Shown one piece after another: positions 36,581 through 48,236 of a stretch of 64,000 nt of DNA. Under the pieces are notes generated by a model. That model was not told the origin of the DNA. It did no database searches and was given only the letters and a program-made list of their open reading frames with translations. The position numbers were made by a program, and so were the translations under genes. This DNA is from Acanthochromis polyacanthus (Eukaryota; Chordata; Actinopteri; Pomacentridae). The stretch covers positions 37,933,755 to 37,997,754 of the forward strand of contig NC_067118.1 in assembly GCF_021347895.1 (NCBI RefSeq). Direction: 5' to 3'. Every line of letters begins with the position of its first letter. The first letter of the stretch is position 1.

Positions 36581-39500
36581 ACGCCAGAACGAGAAGATGT
36601 TGAATTTTGGCACAATTTTAATGTTTTATTTCATAAATTTTAATTATGCGGCTATTTTCATATGTTTAATATATGTTTATATATTGTGTTTAAGATTTGT
36701 GTAATATTTTGTCTGTCCTTTCAACACTTTTTAATGACGCCTACAGTCTATGGAAACAATCAACAATGGATGTGTAAATGGACAAACTGTGCAGTGTACT
36801 TGCAAATTTTCACATATGCTAAGTAAAATTAAATTGACAGCTAAATAGTTAATTATTTCAGCCATTTCACATTGGCACCGAGACAGTTACCAGTTAATGA
36901 TAAATTGCTCTAACAAACTTCTGTCATTTTCTGCAAAATTTTGGAGCCCTGAGCAGCTTCAGCACCCAACGTTTGCATGTTCAGTCTGCTCATATTTATA
37001 AAGAATCATTTAAGCAGTCATTAGAAAAATTGCAGTTTAAATGCAGGATGATATTCCTATAATGGTTTTGTAAAACAGCCAATAATCAGTCATGATGTTA
37101 ATTTCCTTGCTGTTTCTTTCTGTCATTATATTATATTTAAATATTGTAGATGTTTTCCAGAAAATTTTAAAATATGTATGAGTGAAATGTTGAATTCTTA
37201 ATAATACAGTCCAAATATCTGCACAACTGTTGCATTTGATCATATTGTTCAGAGAATCCTCACAAAACTTATACAATAAGCGAACAAATTAGTGACATAA
37301 ATACTAAAAATATACAAAATGGGGGGGAAACTAGCTTGGATCACATGCAGCATGTAGGGGCTTCAAAACGTCAGCAGTAAGAAGGACGAAGGTACACTTT
37401 TCATGTTATATGCAATTAATTAAACAGAAAAGAAAAAATTTTCAAACTTTTTAAGACAGCAAGAAAGGCAGTACTTTTGCAAATTTGGCATCATCATTAC
37501 AGAATTTCACTGCTGAAACCATGAAGTGTACAAAAATGGTGATCTAGACATTGTGTGTGTCAAGCTTTTTGTGCAAAAGCTCATTTTTAGGCTTAAATTT
37601 CACACTAGCAGTCAAAAGTTTGGACACATTTGAACGAGCAAGTGTGTCCAAACTTTTGACTGGCAGTGCAACTTAAATCTAATGTTATCCATTTGCCGTT
37701 TCTCTGTCCAAAAATTGAAAATAAACACATAAACAGATAATGGTTGAACATGATAATGCTAATTCAGCTCTGCTTAGAAGTCTGTGAATGCATTTTGCAT
37801 TAAGTATAAACCAGCTGATGTAATCCACGTTAAGTGTTACTTAACCTTTTAAATTGTCTCTCATTCAGAAACTGTTTTACAAGTCAATGAATTCAGAGAC
37901 GAGGTTAGAGAGACCCCCAATGGATAATCTGAGAACTGAAAGGTTAGCTTTTGTAGTAAAATGTAGTTTCCTTGACTGTATATTTTCCACACTTCTTCAT
38001 CATTTTGTAGTTTGTTTTTGTTGTTATTGTGTTTTTTGTTTTGTTTTTCAGCATCAAAATCAATCTAAACTTCCTGTTGTGTCATATATTCATCAGGGTC
38101 CAGAGCAGACTTTCCCCCAGAGTTTGAAACTGCTCCAGTAGTATTTAAAAGGCAAACTCTGGTTCCTCTCACTCTCTCTGGTCCTTTCATTGTAATAACT
38201 GTGCTTCAGTCTAATCAGTGCAGAAGAGCTGTAATTATACAAGCAGGCACAAAGTGGTCACTGTACTCAGTCATAATCACCAATGAGAGGATGCGATTCG
38301 TCACTATTAGATAATGATCCAGCCTTTTTCTACACCACACTGTTATGAATCAATGTAAAAATCCAGCCAACCTCTAACAGCGGTGTTTTGTTTTTTAACA
38401 AAATACAGTTAAACACCATAAAATCTGATGCCGCTAAGATTATTATTGCCAACTTTACATTGATGCACTGAGACAGGCCAGTTTTACATGGAGGTAAGGT
38501 TTTGTTTTTCCAACATAGATTTAATAGACCACAATTTATCATACACTGCAGTCTTTGAGTAAATGCTTGTTTGGCTCTTATTAGCAGAGCAAAAATGATA
38601 CATAAAAATGTAAAATGTTTTTGCCTGTTTTGTTTTAGTAGCGTATGTATTTTGAAATGTTTTACAGAGTTGGTTGATCTCAGTTCTGGATTATAGATTA
38701 TAGACACACTGGTATTGATAGTATATGGAAGCCTCATATTCTACTGTAGAGAACTGTTATTAATTATTAAGTAATTAACTGATTAAAATACAATAGTAAT
38801 CTTGTAAATGTTGGTGTAAAATGCTGTAAAGTACAACATTGTAATGGAAAATTTGCTGCAGTCTGAGCGGTTGCTGCTACTGTTACTTATGGTTTTACAT
38901 TTCTATGTTTTCTCCGTGACAAAGCAACATCTTATCACATCTTATCATTATGTCACAGACAGAGTCTCCGGCCGTCCAAATTCTCATTGAAACACTGAAG
39001 ATACTTCTGTGCGTCTACCTTCAATAACATATTTGTTAATCATACCAAGGAGACTCAGCAGCAGCGTATTAAATGTGCAGGTATTCAGGTGTTTAAATGG
39101 AAGCTGTTTGGACATGCTAGGGAAAAAACACTGGTGTAAATAATAAAATTAATGCTGCTCAATTCAATTTAGCTTTGGAAAAACAGAACCTGTGCAAATG
39201 GATCCTCAATCAGGCTCTAGGTATTATTATAAACACGGCAAGTATCTTCAAATTTGCAAGCATTTTGGTGAAGAACAGCAGAGAAATAAAAGCAGACTGG
39301 AATATAAAGGCATTTACTTGCTGTATGCTGACAAAGAAAAAAAGCATCTTTGCTGGTGTACACAAGACATGATCTAAGGAGTTATTTTTGTTTTTTACAC
39401 ATCTGCAGAACAAGGAAACAAAACCAAGCACAGAAATGGTCAGATTTTAAACAAACGCTCTAACAAACTTCTATTTTTCAAGCTCGTTTAGTGATTCTTT

Positions 39501-39934
39501 CAAGGACAAAACTTAGTTATCATGCCATGTTATGATTTCCACATTTAAACATTTAAAGTAAAGTCATTTTCAAAGATATCCTGCAAAATTTTGGACATGT
39601 TAGCACCCCTGAAAATCCCAAAGTTTTGCAAGTTAAGACTGGAAACATCCATTGTTTAAAAATAAACTAAACATGTATTCCTCCTTGGCAAGTGGAACTT
39701 CACTCTCGAATAAAATAAAGCCCAAATTCTTAGTCACATGACAGCGGACATATTGACACCAGAAGACGAGGCAAAGTTAGCGTGCCTGGCACATTTAGTG
39801 AAACAAATCTGTGAAACCGATGATAATATTGAGCAACCTTTTGTTGCTTCACATAAATAAAACTGTTTCCATCTGGCACAACCTTTTCTGTTCTGCTCAA
39901 AAGTGTGTTTTGTTATATATATATATATTTTTAA
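36581..39934. other. Spacer between atf7 and asb8
   Basis: AT-rich, with only short unsupported ORFs. Apart from the 66-bp hairpin at 37603 I see nothing that can be named. Confidence 0.5.
37603..37668. repeat. 66-bp hairpin made of Tc1-type ends only
   Basis: CACTAGCAGTCAAAAGTTTG continuing GACACA is followed about 10 bases later by its near-perfect reverse complement. The same end sequence bounds the 44.73-45.05 kb element, so this is a copy reduced to its two ends. Confidence 0.75.
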
Positions 39935-40649
39935 TTTATTGTTTTCCCCTTTAAATAAAATGATTGCACTGCGAGTTCACTGGGGCGTCACTGAGAAAAA
40001 CATGGCCACTCCTACGATCAAACATGTTGCTTTCATACATTTTTTCCTCAGCGCTACTTCAGGAACTGGAGCCTTTGATAGAATTACAGGACAGCCTGCA
40101 TCACTGGACATCAACACTCATTTAGAAACCTTGTGTTTAATACTAATGCTAAAGTGAGCAACGTTTAGGATTCTCCTGTTTCAGCTTAGTGGGTTTTAGC
40201 AAATAAGAAATGAATAACAAACTTGATTTTAAAGAGGTGCTGGCTCTTCATGAGTGTATTTAAAACAGCTGCTTCTTTGTCAATTTCTGTAATGAAGCCT
40301 GACTAACCTAATGCTATAGTTGTTTTCTGAAAAGAAACAGGAGCAGCTTGTGGTTATGCAACAATATGAGAATGGTGAAGGTTTGGCCAACAGATGAAAT
40401 GGATCAAAATCATCAATTAGATTACTGCTCATTCACCTGTTTTGCAACTATTAGTTAGTAATAAAGACAAAGAGTTTTGTTGATTTCCCCCACATCTATA
40501 TCAATCTGCAAAAAGCTTTTATAAATGAGGGTCTCTGTCAGACAATATCCTGTAATTCAATACAGACACTTCCCTGCCAATAAATGCAGTGTGATGAGCT
40601 GTCTAATAATCAGCCAGTGAGGTCTGAGAACGCCTAAGTGGTTTCATCA
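39935..40649 (-). other. asb8: Probable asb8 3' UTR
   Basis: About 0.7 kb of AT-rich sequence follows the stop. A minus-strand AATAAA lies at 39940-39935 (TTTATT on the plus strand). No coding signal is seen. The end is inferred from that signal only. Confidence 0.35.
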
Positions 40650-41285
40650 TCAGTCTCTCAACAGAAGGTAGTCTTTGATAGTCTCTGGTAGAGGAAGCTC
40701 TTTTACAGCAGTGGGGAGGAACTGCACTCCGAGACTCTGCCGTACAGCGCAGCGGGCCAGAGAGCGAAGCGACGGAGCCTGAGCCACCATGTTGGTCAGC
40801 CTGGCCAGCAGCTGGGGATCTTTACTCAGCTCCCTGGGGAGGGTGCCGTCAGCACGTCGGATCTCAAACTGCCCCGCCGCCCGACACAGTAGATCCAAGC
40901 ACTCCTCCTCCTGTTCAGTGCCCAGGCCCCGGGCCAACAGGGCCACCAGTCGGGAGATAGGGGTCTGGCCCTTCAGGTTGGTCACATGGACCTGGGCTCC
41001 GTAGTCTAAAAGCACTTTGACGCTCTCCAGGTTGCCCTTCATTGCTGCCCAGCTCAAAGGCGTGTCATTGTTGTAGTCCCGGGCATTGGGACAGGCCCCG
41101 CTCTCCAGCAGGGCCCTCACACACTCTGGGTTGTCTTTGAAGGCGGCCCAGTGAAGCGGAGTGTCCTTGTTGCCGTCCAGGGCGTTCGGCTGAGCCCCGT
41201 ACTCCAGCAGCAGCTCCACACAGCTCTCATCCTTCTCTGCTGCGTAGTGCAGGGCTGTGCGGTTATAGCCGTCCAAAGCATTCAC
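40650..41285 (-). CDS. asb8: asb8 coding exon 3 (ankyrin repeats 2-4, SOCS box)
   Basis: A single 636 nt exon runs from VNALDGYNRTALHYAAEKDE to YLLLRD and a TGA at 40652-40650. It follows a CCTCATCAG acceptor. The first codon is GTG (Val) from splicing, not a start. Confidence 0.97.
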   Translation of the reverse strand: MNALDGYNRTALHYAAEKDESCVELLLEYGAQPNALDGNKDTPLHWAAFKDNPECVRALLESGACPNARDYNNDTPLSWAAMKGNLESVKVLLDYGAQVHVTNLKGQTPISRLVALLARGLGTEQEEECLDLLCRAAGQFEIRRADGTLPRELSKDPQLLARLTNMVAQAPSLRSLARCAVRQSLGVQFLPTAVKELPLPETIKDYLLLRD

Positions 41286-42728
41286 CTGATGAGGAATGGA
41301 GTTATTTATAATTCAATTTTATTTTATTTATATAGTGCCAATTACAATTAAAATTGTCTCAAGATAATTAATAACCTTAATATCAAAATAAAATAAGAGT
41401 GATGATTAAAAAAACAATACAAATTAGACGGCACAGTGTCTGAACATACTGGTCAGGCTTGTGTCCACAGATAAATTAAAAATCATTTAAGATTCATTCA
41501 GCTATTAAATGTATGTTCTGTTCTGGTTTTGAAAGTTCATTAAAATGTAATAAACATTTTAGTTTCCTCTCTGGATTCTGAAAAACAGAGAAAAAGTTAA
41601 AGCATTTCGGTTCTGATTTTAATTGATCAGTGCAACTTTGTAGTAACATTCTGGGTCGTCAACACGCAGCAGGACAAACGCAAAAGGTTTGGATGAAGTG
41701 GAACATTCAGAAAGGATTATTTCGGCTGGGATGTAGACTCAATTTTAAAAGGAACAAAGAAATCTAAGCTCAGAATGAAAGATTTAGACAGACAGAAACA
41801 AATAGATAGATACTTTATCAATCCCGAGGGAAATTCAAGATTTTGTATAAATGATAACTGATAATATCTAAAGAAACAGGGACATAATTTCTGAACACAC
41901 ATTTTAATTTAAAATCTGATATTCCTGAATGTTGTGGGGACTTAGAAGTGTATTAGAAAATTATATTTTCGGTCTAATTTGGGTGAACTGATCAATTAAA
42001 CGACTCCTGACTGTTCTGCACATTTTCAACAAAACACACGCTGTATTTTACTATCCTGAATCACTACCAAAAACCGCCCCATTGTTAAGATCAATGTATG
42101 CATTACTCCTACTTTTTAGACGGTTTTCAAATCATGTTAGCACAGTACACAACTTAACATTCAAACACAGATGATTCCTTTAATGCAAACACACTCTGCT
42201 TCCCTTTTATAACTGCAAGGTTCTAAAAACTAGCCCTGCTCACACTCGCATTCCCCCACAGAGACTGCATATCTTTGAGAGAAATGAAAGGTTGAATTCT
42301 CTGTAGATTGACTTTCATTTCATATATTGCTGTCAGAAAGGTGAGAAAATCCATCTAGCATCTGATCGTATGATATGGAAAAGTTTCAGTGTGTATCAAT
42401 AACATACCTCTGCTCCTTTCTCCAACAGCAGCTCCACACAGTCAGCATCAGCGACCATACAGGCACAGTGCAGGGGTTTGAGTGTGCCATGCATTCGGTT
42501 CACATCGGCTCCCTGCAGCACACAGGAAATAAAGATATCAATGTTACTGAAAGCAATGAGAAACACTACTCATTTCAAGTTTGTCTGGAGCAGGCCTACC
42601 TTCCGAATGAGATCCTCTACGTTGTCGTGAGGAAATGAGCGGATGGCTGCGATGGTGCGGATGAGCCGCTCAGACAAGGAGTATTTACTCTGAATGCTTT
42701 GCATGATGTACCACATAGTAGAGCTCAT
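40650..42728 (-). CDS. asb8: asb8, ankyrin repeat and SOCS box protein 8 (3 coding exons)
   Basis: ASB8 is a substrate receptor of Cullin5-type E3 ubiquitin ligases. Ankyrin repeats bind the target and the SOCS box binds Elongin B/C and Cullin 5. Three exons join in phase 0 to give 289 aa (human 288). The N terminus MSSTMWYIMQSIQSKYSLSE is nearly identical to human. Four ankyrin repeats follow (about 52-180, each with TPLHWAA-like helices). The C-terminal SOCS box has a BC-box-like segment (about 250-263, SLRSLARCAVRQSL) and a Cul5 box LPLP at 275-278. The frame has no indel. It lies between larp4 and atf7 in the same orientation. The weak context of the ATG (C at -3, A at +4) and the overlapping upstream ORF suggest translational control (inference). 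Confidence 0.97.
41800..41850. repeat. Fish repeat tail (GATAGATACTTTATCAATCC)
   Basis: AGATAGATACTTTATCAATC followed by CCGAGGGAAATTCAAG is a frequently seen teleost interspersed-repeat tail. It lies in the 1.1 kb asb8 intron. The parent family is not assigned. Confidence 0.5.
42408..42512 (-). CDS. asb8: asb8 coding exon 2 (first ankyrin repeat)
   Basis: This 105 nt exon encodes GADVNRMHGTLKPLHCACMV, then ADADCVELLLEKGAE. Acceptor GTGCTGCAG and donor GAG|GTATG. It contains the first ankyrin repeat and matches human ASB8 almost residue for residue. Confidence 0.96.
42600..42728 (-). CDS. asb8: asb8 coding exon 1
   Basis: This exon encodes residues 1-43, from MSSTMWYIMQ to NVEDLIRK. The transcribed exon starts earlier, at 42776, after a CTGCTTCAG acceptor. 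The donor is AAG|GTAGG. Human has Gly-Gly at this junction where the fish has Lys-Gly. Confidence 0.96.
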
Positions 42729-42745
42729 GTGTAACAGAGGACCAT
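42725..42745 (-). promoter_or_regulatory. asb8: asb8 upstream ORF overlapping the main start (ATGA)
   Basis: In the leader, a short ORF of six codons (MVLCYT) begins at 42745 in a strong context, GCCATGG. Its TGA stop at 42727-42725 overlaps the asb8 ATG at 42728-42726 as ATGA. The main ATG has a weak context. Such an arrangement can couple termination to reinitiation; that role is inference. Confidence 0.6.
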
Positions 42746-44104
42746 GGCACCCGAGCTGGGGTGACACTACGGCACGCTGAAGCAGGACAGAAATAACAAA
42801 CACAAAAAGTCTTTAGCTGTATTTTAGTAATTCAGGAGATTAAACATCTTTATTAATACATTTGCTGCTTTAATGGAGGAATTAAAAGTTAACCAAAACA
42901 ACCAAAATATAAAACAGAGAGAATATTTTGAAGTTAAAAAAGTGCAAGTTTAATGAAATGAAAACAAAATAAAATGCAAATTGGATAAAGAAATTTAATT
43001 TAAGTTGGGTTTTAGAAGGAAGAAAATTCAAAACAGGTGGTAGGTTTCTGTCTTCAGGTTTCACTTTATTATTCCATTTTATATTCTTTTCAACAACAAA
43101 AAAACAACAACTAAGAATTGAGAAAGAAAACAAAAATCATCTTTGGAAGAAGCCAAAGTTTTTTTTCTTTTGATAGACTATCCACCACCCAGTTATTCAT
43201 TATCTATATTTCTTTTGAAAAACTTTTTTTTGTTATTTTTGTGTCCTTTTTCCAAAAAAATCCATTGTTTCCCACTGTCATTTGTTTACAAGTGTATTGC
43301 TAAATTGTGACAAAACCTGCACAGAGAAAACTCTTGTATTTGACATAAAATTAAACTGGTTTGTTGTGGTGACTTATAATGATTACTGTGGGTGCAATGC
43401 TAGTTTCTTTTACATGGGAGCTTGCTATTAATGCACTATACATTTTAAATTCACATAGCAAAAAGCAATCCAAGAGTCATTAGTGGATCTTATATTCGAA
43501 ATTTTATGCAAACGTTTTGTTTACAGTGCAGAACCACCATTTTAATTTAAAAAAAAACGCTGCTTCCTTTGTTCTGATTATTATCATCATGTTGGAGGTT
43601 GTAAAGGAATGCTGTTCAGACACTAGAAGTGTAATGTGGATGTTACGCCTGTGCAGTAATGTGTTAGCCAAACGCTATTCTGCTGCTGCTATTCAACAAA
43701 AGCAGCTGCAAGCCAAATATCAGCCATGGGAGTAATGAACACTGCAAACAACACTGACAGCTAATGTTAGCTCACACGACAACAACACAAAAATACTGTC
43801 TGCTTCAACAAAGCACAACCAAGTGACAGCTTCAAATATAAAATACAAATCACTTAGATGTGAAAACGTACTGACAGTCTGATAAAAAGAAGAAGAAAAA
43901 TAAAAAGACAACGACCTCCGGCTGCATTTTTAGCACCCAGTTAGCTAGCAGCAAGCTAACGTTAGCATCGAGATGTGAACAACAGCCGACAGTCGTGAGC
44001 GAAAAAAAATCGAGTGACATTAATTTGAAACTCTTGCAAAAGCGTTTTAACACGCACTCGGTACCAGTCACCGCTAAATCGCCGATGCCGGAGAGGTAAC
44101 GTAC

Positions 44105-44240
44105 CGTTTCTGGTCCACGGTTTGAAGGTCTGACAGGTTACCGTACTGACTGTTTGCTTCTCGGTTCGACATAAACACGGAACGTCACGTCTCGCCACGC
44201 CCTCCGCCTCGGTATTTAAACGGAGCTGTCAGCCAGATAA
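44105..44240 (-). other. asb8: asb8 non-coding leader exon and promoter (inferred)
   Basis: A donor ACG|GTACGT lies at 44104 on the minus strand, inside a CpG-rich patch at about 44.05-44.35 kb. It would pair with the acceptor at 42777 to skip a 1.3 kb intron. The upstream edge is not defined. The intron just downstream contains a GCTAACGTTAGC word at 43954-43965. Confidence 0.45.
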
Positions 44241-44730
44241 CCGACGCTTTTTCTGCCCTAACTTCAAATAACTCGATGTTTTATTTGAACACCGACGTTT
44301 ACGAGCTCGGACTGCGAGCTGCGTCCTTGCCAAGTGTACGTACTTTCCCAATATAGGCATGTATGGCGGCAGGCATCCACCGGCATACCGTGAATACCAG
44401 GAGATCATGTCCGCGTTCAGGACTCACCAGGCCGGCTGGAGTCACGTTCCAGGAGTCGGAGATGATTCTGGAGGAGAAAATAGTCTGTTTCCTCGAAGTC
44501 ATTCAACTTTTACCAACCTTTTAATTTAGTAAATACCCTCAATAAATTACAATAAGGAAATAAATAAATTACAGCTTTAATTATTATTATTTAACCGGAA
44601 GTCATGATGTTAAATAGTAGTACTTCTATGTGTAGTATTGCACTGAACTTGTGCCAGTTGAAATGTAGATTGCCAAACTTCAAAATTACATTGAACTAAA
44701 TATTTTGAGTAATACACACACACATATATG

Positions 44731-45050
44731 TACGCTATCAGTCAAAAGTTTGTACATACCTTCTCATTTAATGTTTTTTCTTTATTTTCATGACTAGTTG
44801 TACTGTAGATTCTCACTGAACGCATCAAAACTATGAAAGAACACGTGTAGTAACCTCATGAAGCTCATCCAGAAAATAATCAAAGCAAATGGTGGCTATT
44901 TTGAAGAATCTGAAATATAAAACATGTTTTGACTACATAATTCCATGTGTTCATTCATAGTTTTGATGCCTTCAGTGAGAATCTACCATGTAAATAGTCA
45001 TGAAAAACCATTGAATGAAAAGGTGTGTCCAAACTTTTGACTGGTGAGTA
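44731..45050. mobile_element. Tc1/mariner-type miniature element
   Basis: The left end TCAGTCAAAAGTTTGTACAT and the right end GTGTCCAAACTTTTGACTGG are inverted copies. Inner halves also mirror (CTTCTCATTTAATG against CATTGAATGAAAAGG; AGATTCTCACTGAACGCATC against GATGCCTTCAGTGAGAATCT). About 320 bp, no ORF, flanked by CA and TA repeats. It lies between larp4 and asb8. Confidence 0.75.
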
Positions 45051-45599
45051 TATATATGTGTGTATATATATTCATCCTTTTAATTATGTTGTTTTTCAAT
45101 GTTATAATTTCTGAACATTACATTAGATTACATAAACAATTGACCACATTTCCAAGGTTATGTCCCCAAATTGATAATTGTGTCACCAACAGTCATACAA
45201 TTACATGAAAAGAAAAGGAGTAAATTCTCATGTACATATACATATATAGTATATGTGATACAAATATATATATGTTTTATTCAAAATAAACATTTCAATC
45301 AATCAATCTATAGTCATAGTTCCAAAATAAAGACTCATTTTTAAGCTTCATTTTCTTAGTTTTGTTGCCGTTTTGCACGGAAAATTTAAAAAGTTAATCT
45401 ATTCACTGCTATCATTTGTGGATCACTTTTTTTTCCTTTTCTAAATCAAAAACAAACACAAAAAACACCATGACTCCAAGGTAACATCCTCAAATTAATA
45501 GTTTTGTCATCAGCAGTAAGACAAATATGAAAAAGAAGAGCGGTAAATCCTCGCATGTACACTCTAGTGTGTAACAAACAGCAGTAAGAAATGTGACAC

Positions 45600-47849
45600 T
45601 GGAAAGCCAAATCAAAATAATTTATTTTTGGTGACATTTCATACAGTTCTAAGATTGTGTCTCAAACACTTGGTTGATCCATTACTACATTTCCTTTTGC
45701 CTCCCAAAGCCAAATTAACAGAAATTAACCCAAACATATTGAGGGGGGGGGGGGGGGGGGGGGGGGGGAGCAATTCTTGTAGGTATTTGCAAGCCTGTCA
45801 ACATCAACCATATGCTTCTAAAATGATTTCACATTACTCATGAGTAAGATTCTTTTTAAAAACAAGTTAGTGCATTTCTTTAATTATACTAAATCACTAG
45901 CTGCTCATACTCATTAATGGAAAAAAACAACAAAAAAAGAAACAGCCCCAGTGATTGGATACTCGTTTACTGCATTACTAAACCCAAAGTCAATGCATCA
46001 AGTAGTTTCTCTCAGCTGACATCTCGATCAGTATATAAATGTCATATGTGTGATTTTTTTTGTTTGTTTTTATCATTATACTTCTTTTTTGCCAATGCGA
46101 TTTCACACAACTTTGGGGAAACCAGCCTACCAAGATTGGGAGAAAAGCGTTGCGCATTAGAATTAAAATAAATACATTTTAAAAAGCAATACATACAGTG
46201 AGTCAAACTTCAAATTCTAAGTCAACCTGTTCGGGTTTTTTTTCAAAAATTAAAAAAGGAAAGAAAGAAAAAAAAAGAAGGAAAAAAACAACAGCAAACT
46301 CACCCTAAAAGAACAAAAGAATCTGGTGGATACCTGCTGTCAAAAGTCTCCCTCTGTAAATTCAGTACTAGAACAATTACATTCTCCCACACACATTTCT
46401 AGTGAAGGGTTATTACAATATAGCATAGGCAACTACACCTCTACAGCTTCTTCAAAATCCAGTTTTACTGGGCCAAAAGTTTCCCCAAGACTACATTTTT
46501 AGCAGACCTCATCAATAAAAATCAAAACTTTATCCTAGCACACTATGATCGTAGGCAGCTGGCACATAGCACGTGAAAATGTTCCAATCGTCTTTTTAAC
46601 CACGACTTGCTGCCAGATGTCATGTAGCTATCGCCTTTAGCTAACAGCACTCCTCAGGTCTATTTTTTTGACATTATGCCATTGTTAAGAACAATTCACA
46701 GATATAAGCTTAACCTGGATATCCTGTGATGATGTAGAAAAGCCAAACCTCACCTAAACCACCAGGCGCATTGAACAGTCAAATCTTAGCATTAACCTAT
46801 TCATTTTTTTTCCCTCTCTCTCTCATGAAAACGTCACCCAACTACCCAAACAAACATGTAAACAGAGAACCTGACTGATTATCAACATGACAAATGTTCT
46901 GAATCCGTTGGAGTGGGCAGACCCAAAACAATTCAGAGTGACAGAGATAAAACTTAACATGAACAACTTTGGACCAGGCTAGCAGGTTCACCGTGGCTAA
47001 CAGGCCAGCGAGCACCCCAACGAGTATTTCGGCTTCAAACAAAACCACACATCTGACTGCGGCGTACATCAACAGCTTCTGATATCTGACTGAGAGCGTT
47101 TAAGCCAATCATGAACCGGGATCAAAATACCACCGTAGAAGAACACATTTCATTAATATACATTAGAAGACCGCACCGTCCCCGTCAGGACAGCAATTCT
47201 GAATCTCTGATGTAAAAATCAAAATTCATCCATTTTCAATACATCCGTGCAACAGCACACTGTAGCACTTCAATCATTTTGCTTAACAATCAAAGCATAC
47301 ACAGACATCAGTCAACCCTTCAGTCATACTTGCAAACCTAAGCACACAAGAAAAAAAAACAAAAAAACTGATGTCTCGTTGCGTGTTAGTGATATCTTTG
47401 TATATGTACATGACATATATGCATGTTCTTTTCTTCTTAGTGCATATTGTTCTTGCAGACCAACATCTATTCTTTAAAATAAAAATAAAAAAAAAAGGTA
47501 GAGGGCCATTTACGCGGCCCAGCATCCCACCTCTCCCTAGCAGAGCATAAATGAGCGGCCTCCACATTAAATCGCACTTAAGATTCTTTTTAAGCATAAC
47601 GCCGGAGGCCCAAACAAGATTTGTGTTTAAACTTTTCCAATCACTTGTCAAAGTTCTTCGGTTGTCATTTTGCCCTTTAAGTCCTGGATGTCACAGTCTC
47701 ATTGTCATTTAAAAGCTTTTCTTTGGACAAGTTCCAGGGGGGGAAAGGTGGCTACCATAATGTTGTTGCTTTTATGTTATTCATTTTTATATAATTATAT
47801 ATATCCATGTATATATTCATACATCTTTTTTTCTATTCTTATCGAGTTT
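45600..47849 (-). other. larp4: Probable larp4 3' UTR
   Basis: The 2.2 kb after the larp4 stop is AT-rich and without recognisable genes or transposon ends. It ends near an AATAAA on the minus strand (plus-strand TTTATT at 45621-45626). Human LARP4 also has a long 3' UTR. The true end is inferred; another AATAAA lies at 45276-45281. Confidence 0.4.
45743..45768 (+). repeat. Run of 26 G
   Basis: An uninterrupted G homopolymer lies just inside the probable end of the larp4 3' UTR. It is the longest such run in the window and its length may be unreliable in any assembly. Confidence 0.95.
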
Positions 47850-48236
47850 TTACTTTGGCGATACTGGTGGGATATTCTGCTCTTTGCCAGTGTGCCTGTA
47901 GCCTCCCTGTGGGGAGTTGCGTCGGGCCGGGGGCGGGCGCCTCTGGTCCCGGAACTTGAGGCCCCCGGTGCCCCTGGGGCCGTTGCTGCGGTAGTAGCCT
48001 TGAGAGTCACGATCACGTGGCGGCCGGCTCTCCTTGCACTCCCATCCCCCCTCCCTGTCGTGGCCTTTCTCTTGCTTGTCTCCGGGACTGCTGCTGGAGC
48101 CCACCTCCTCGGCCTTGTTCACGCGCAGCTCGCGTAACGGCTGGCCTGATGCCGTACCAGAGGGGGCAGGGGCCACGGGAGGAGGGTCCTTGGGTGGCCG
48201 TTGGCACACTTCGGCGTAGCTGAGTTTACGGGGCTC
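47850..48236 (-). CDS. larp4: larp4 last coding exon 16
   Basis: This 387 nt exon including the TAA at 47852-47850 encodes [20 protein letters not shown] and an Arg/Gly-rich tail ending [12 protein letters not shown]. Both ends match the human LARP4 C terminus ([20 protein letters not shown]). Confidence 0.93.
   Translation of the reverse strand, partial: EPRKLSYAEVCQRPPKDPPPVAPAPSGTASGQPLRELRVNKAEEVGSSSSPGDKQEKGHDREGGWECKESRPPRDRDSQGYYRSNGPRGTGGLKFRDQRRPPPARRNSPQGGYRHTGKEQNIPPVSPK

Noticed and set aside
38330..38737. 135-codon minus-strand ORF in the atf7-asb8 spacer
   Set aside because: AT-rich, hydrophobic and lysine-rich low-complexity peptide, with no family resemblance.
44299..44502. 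67-codon minus-strand ORF upstream of asb8 as a small gene
   Set aside because: It lies in a CpG-rich promoter patch, matches no family I know, and long frames arise easily in GC-rich DNA.
47670..48137. 155-codon plus-strand ORF
   Set aside because: It is the antisense shadow of the GC-rich last larp4 exon.
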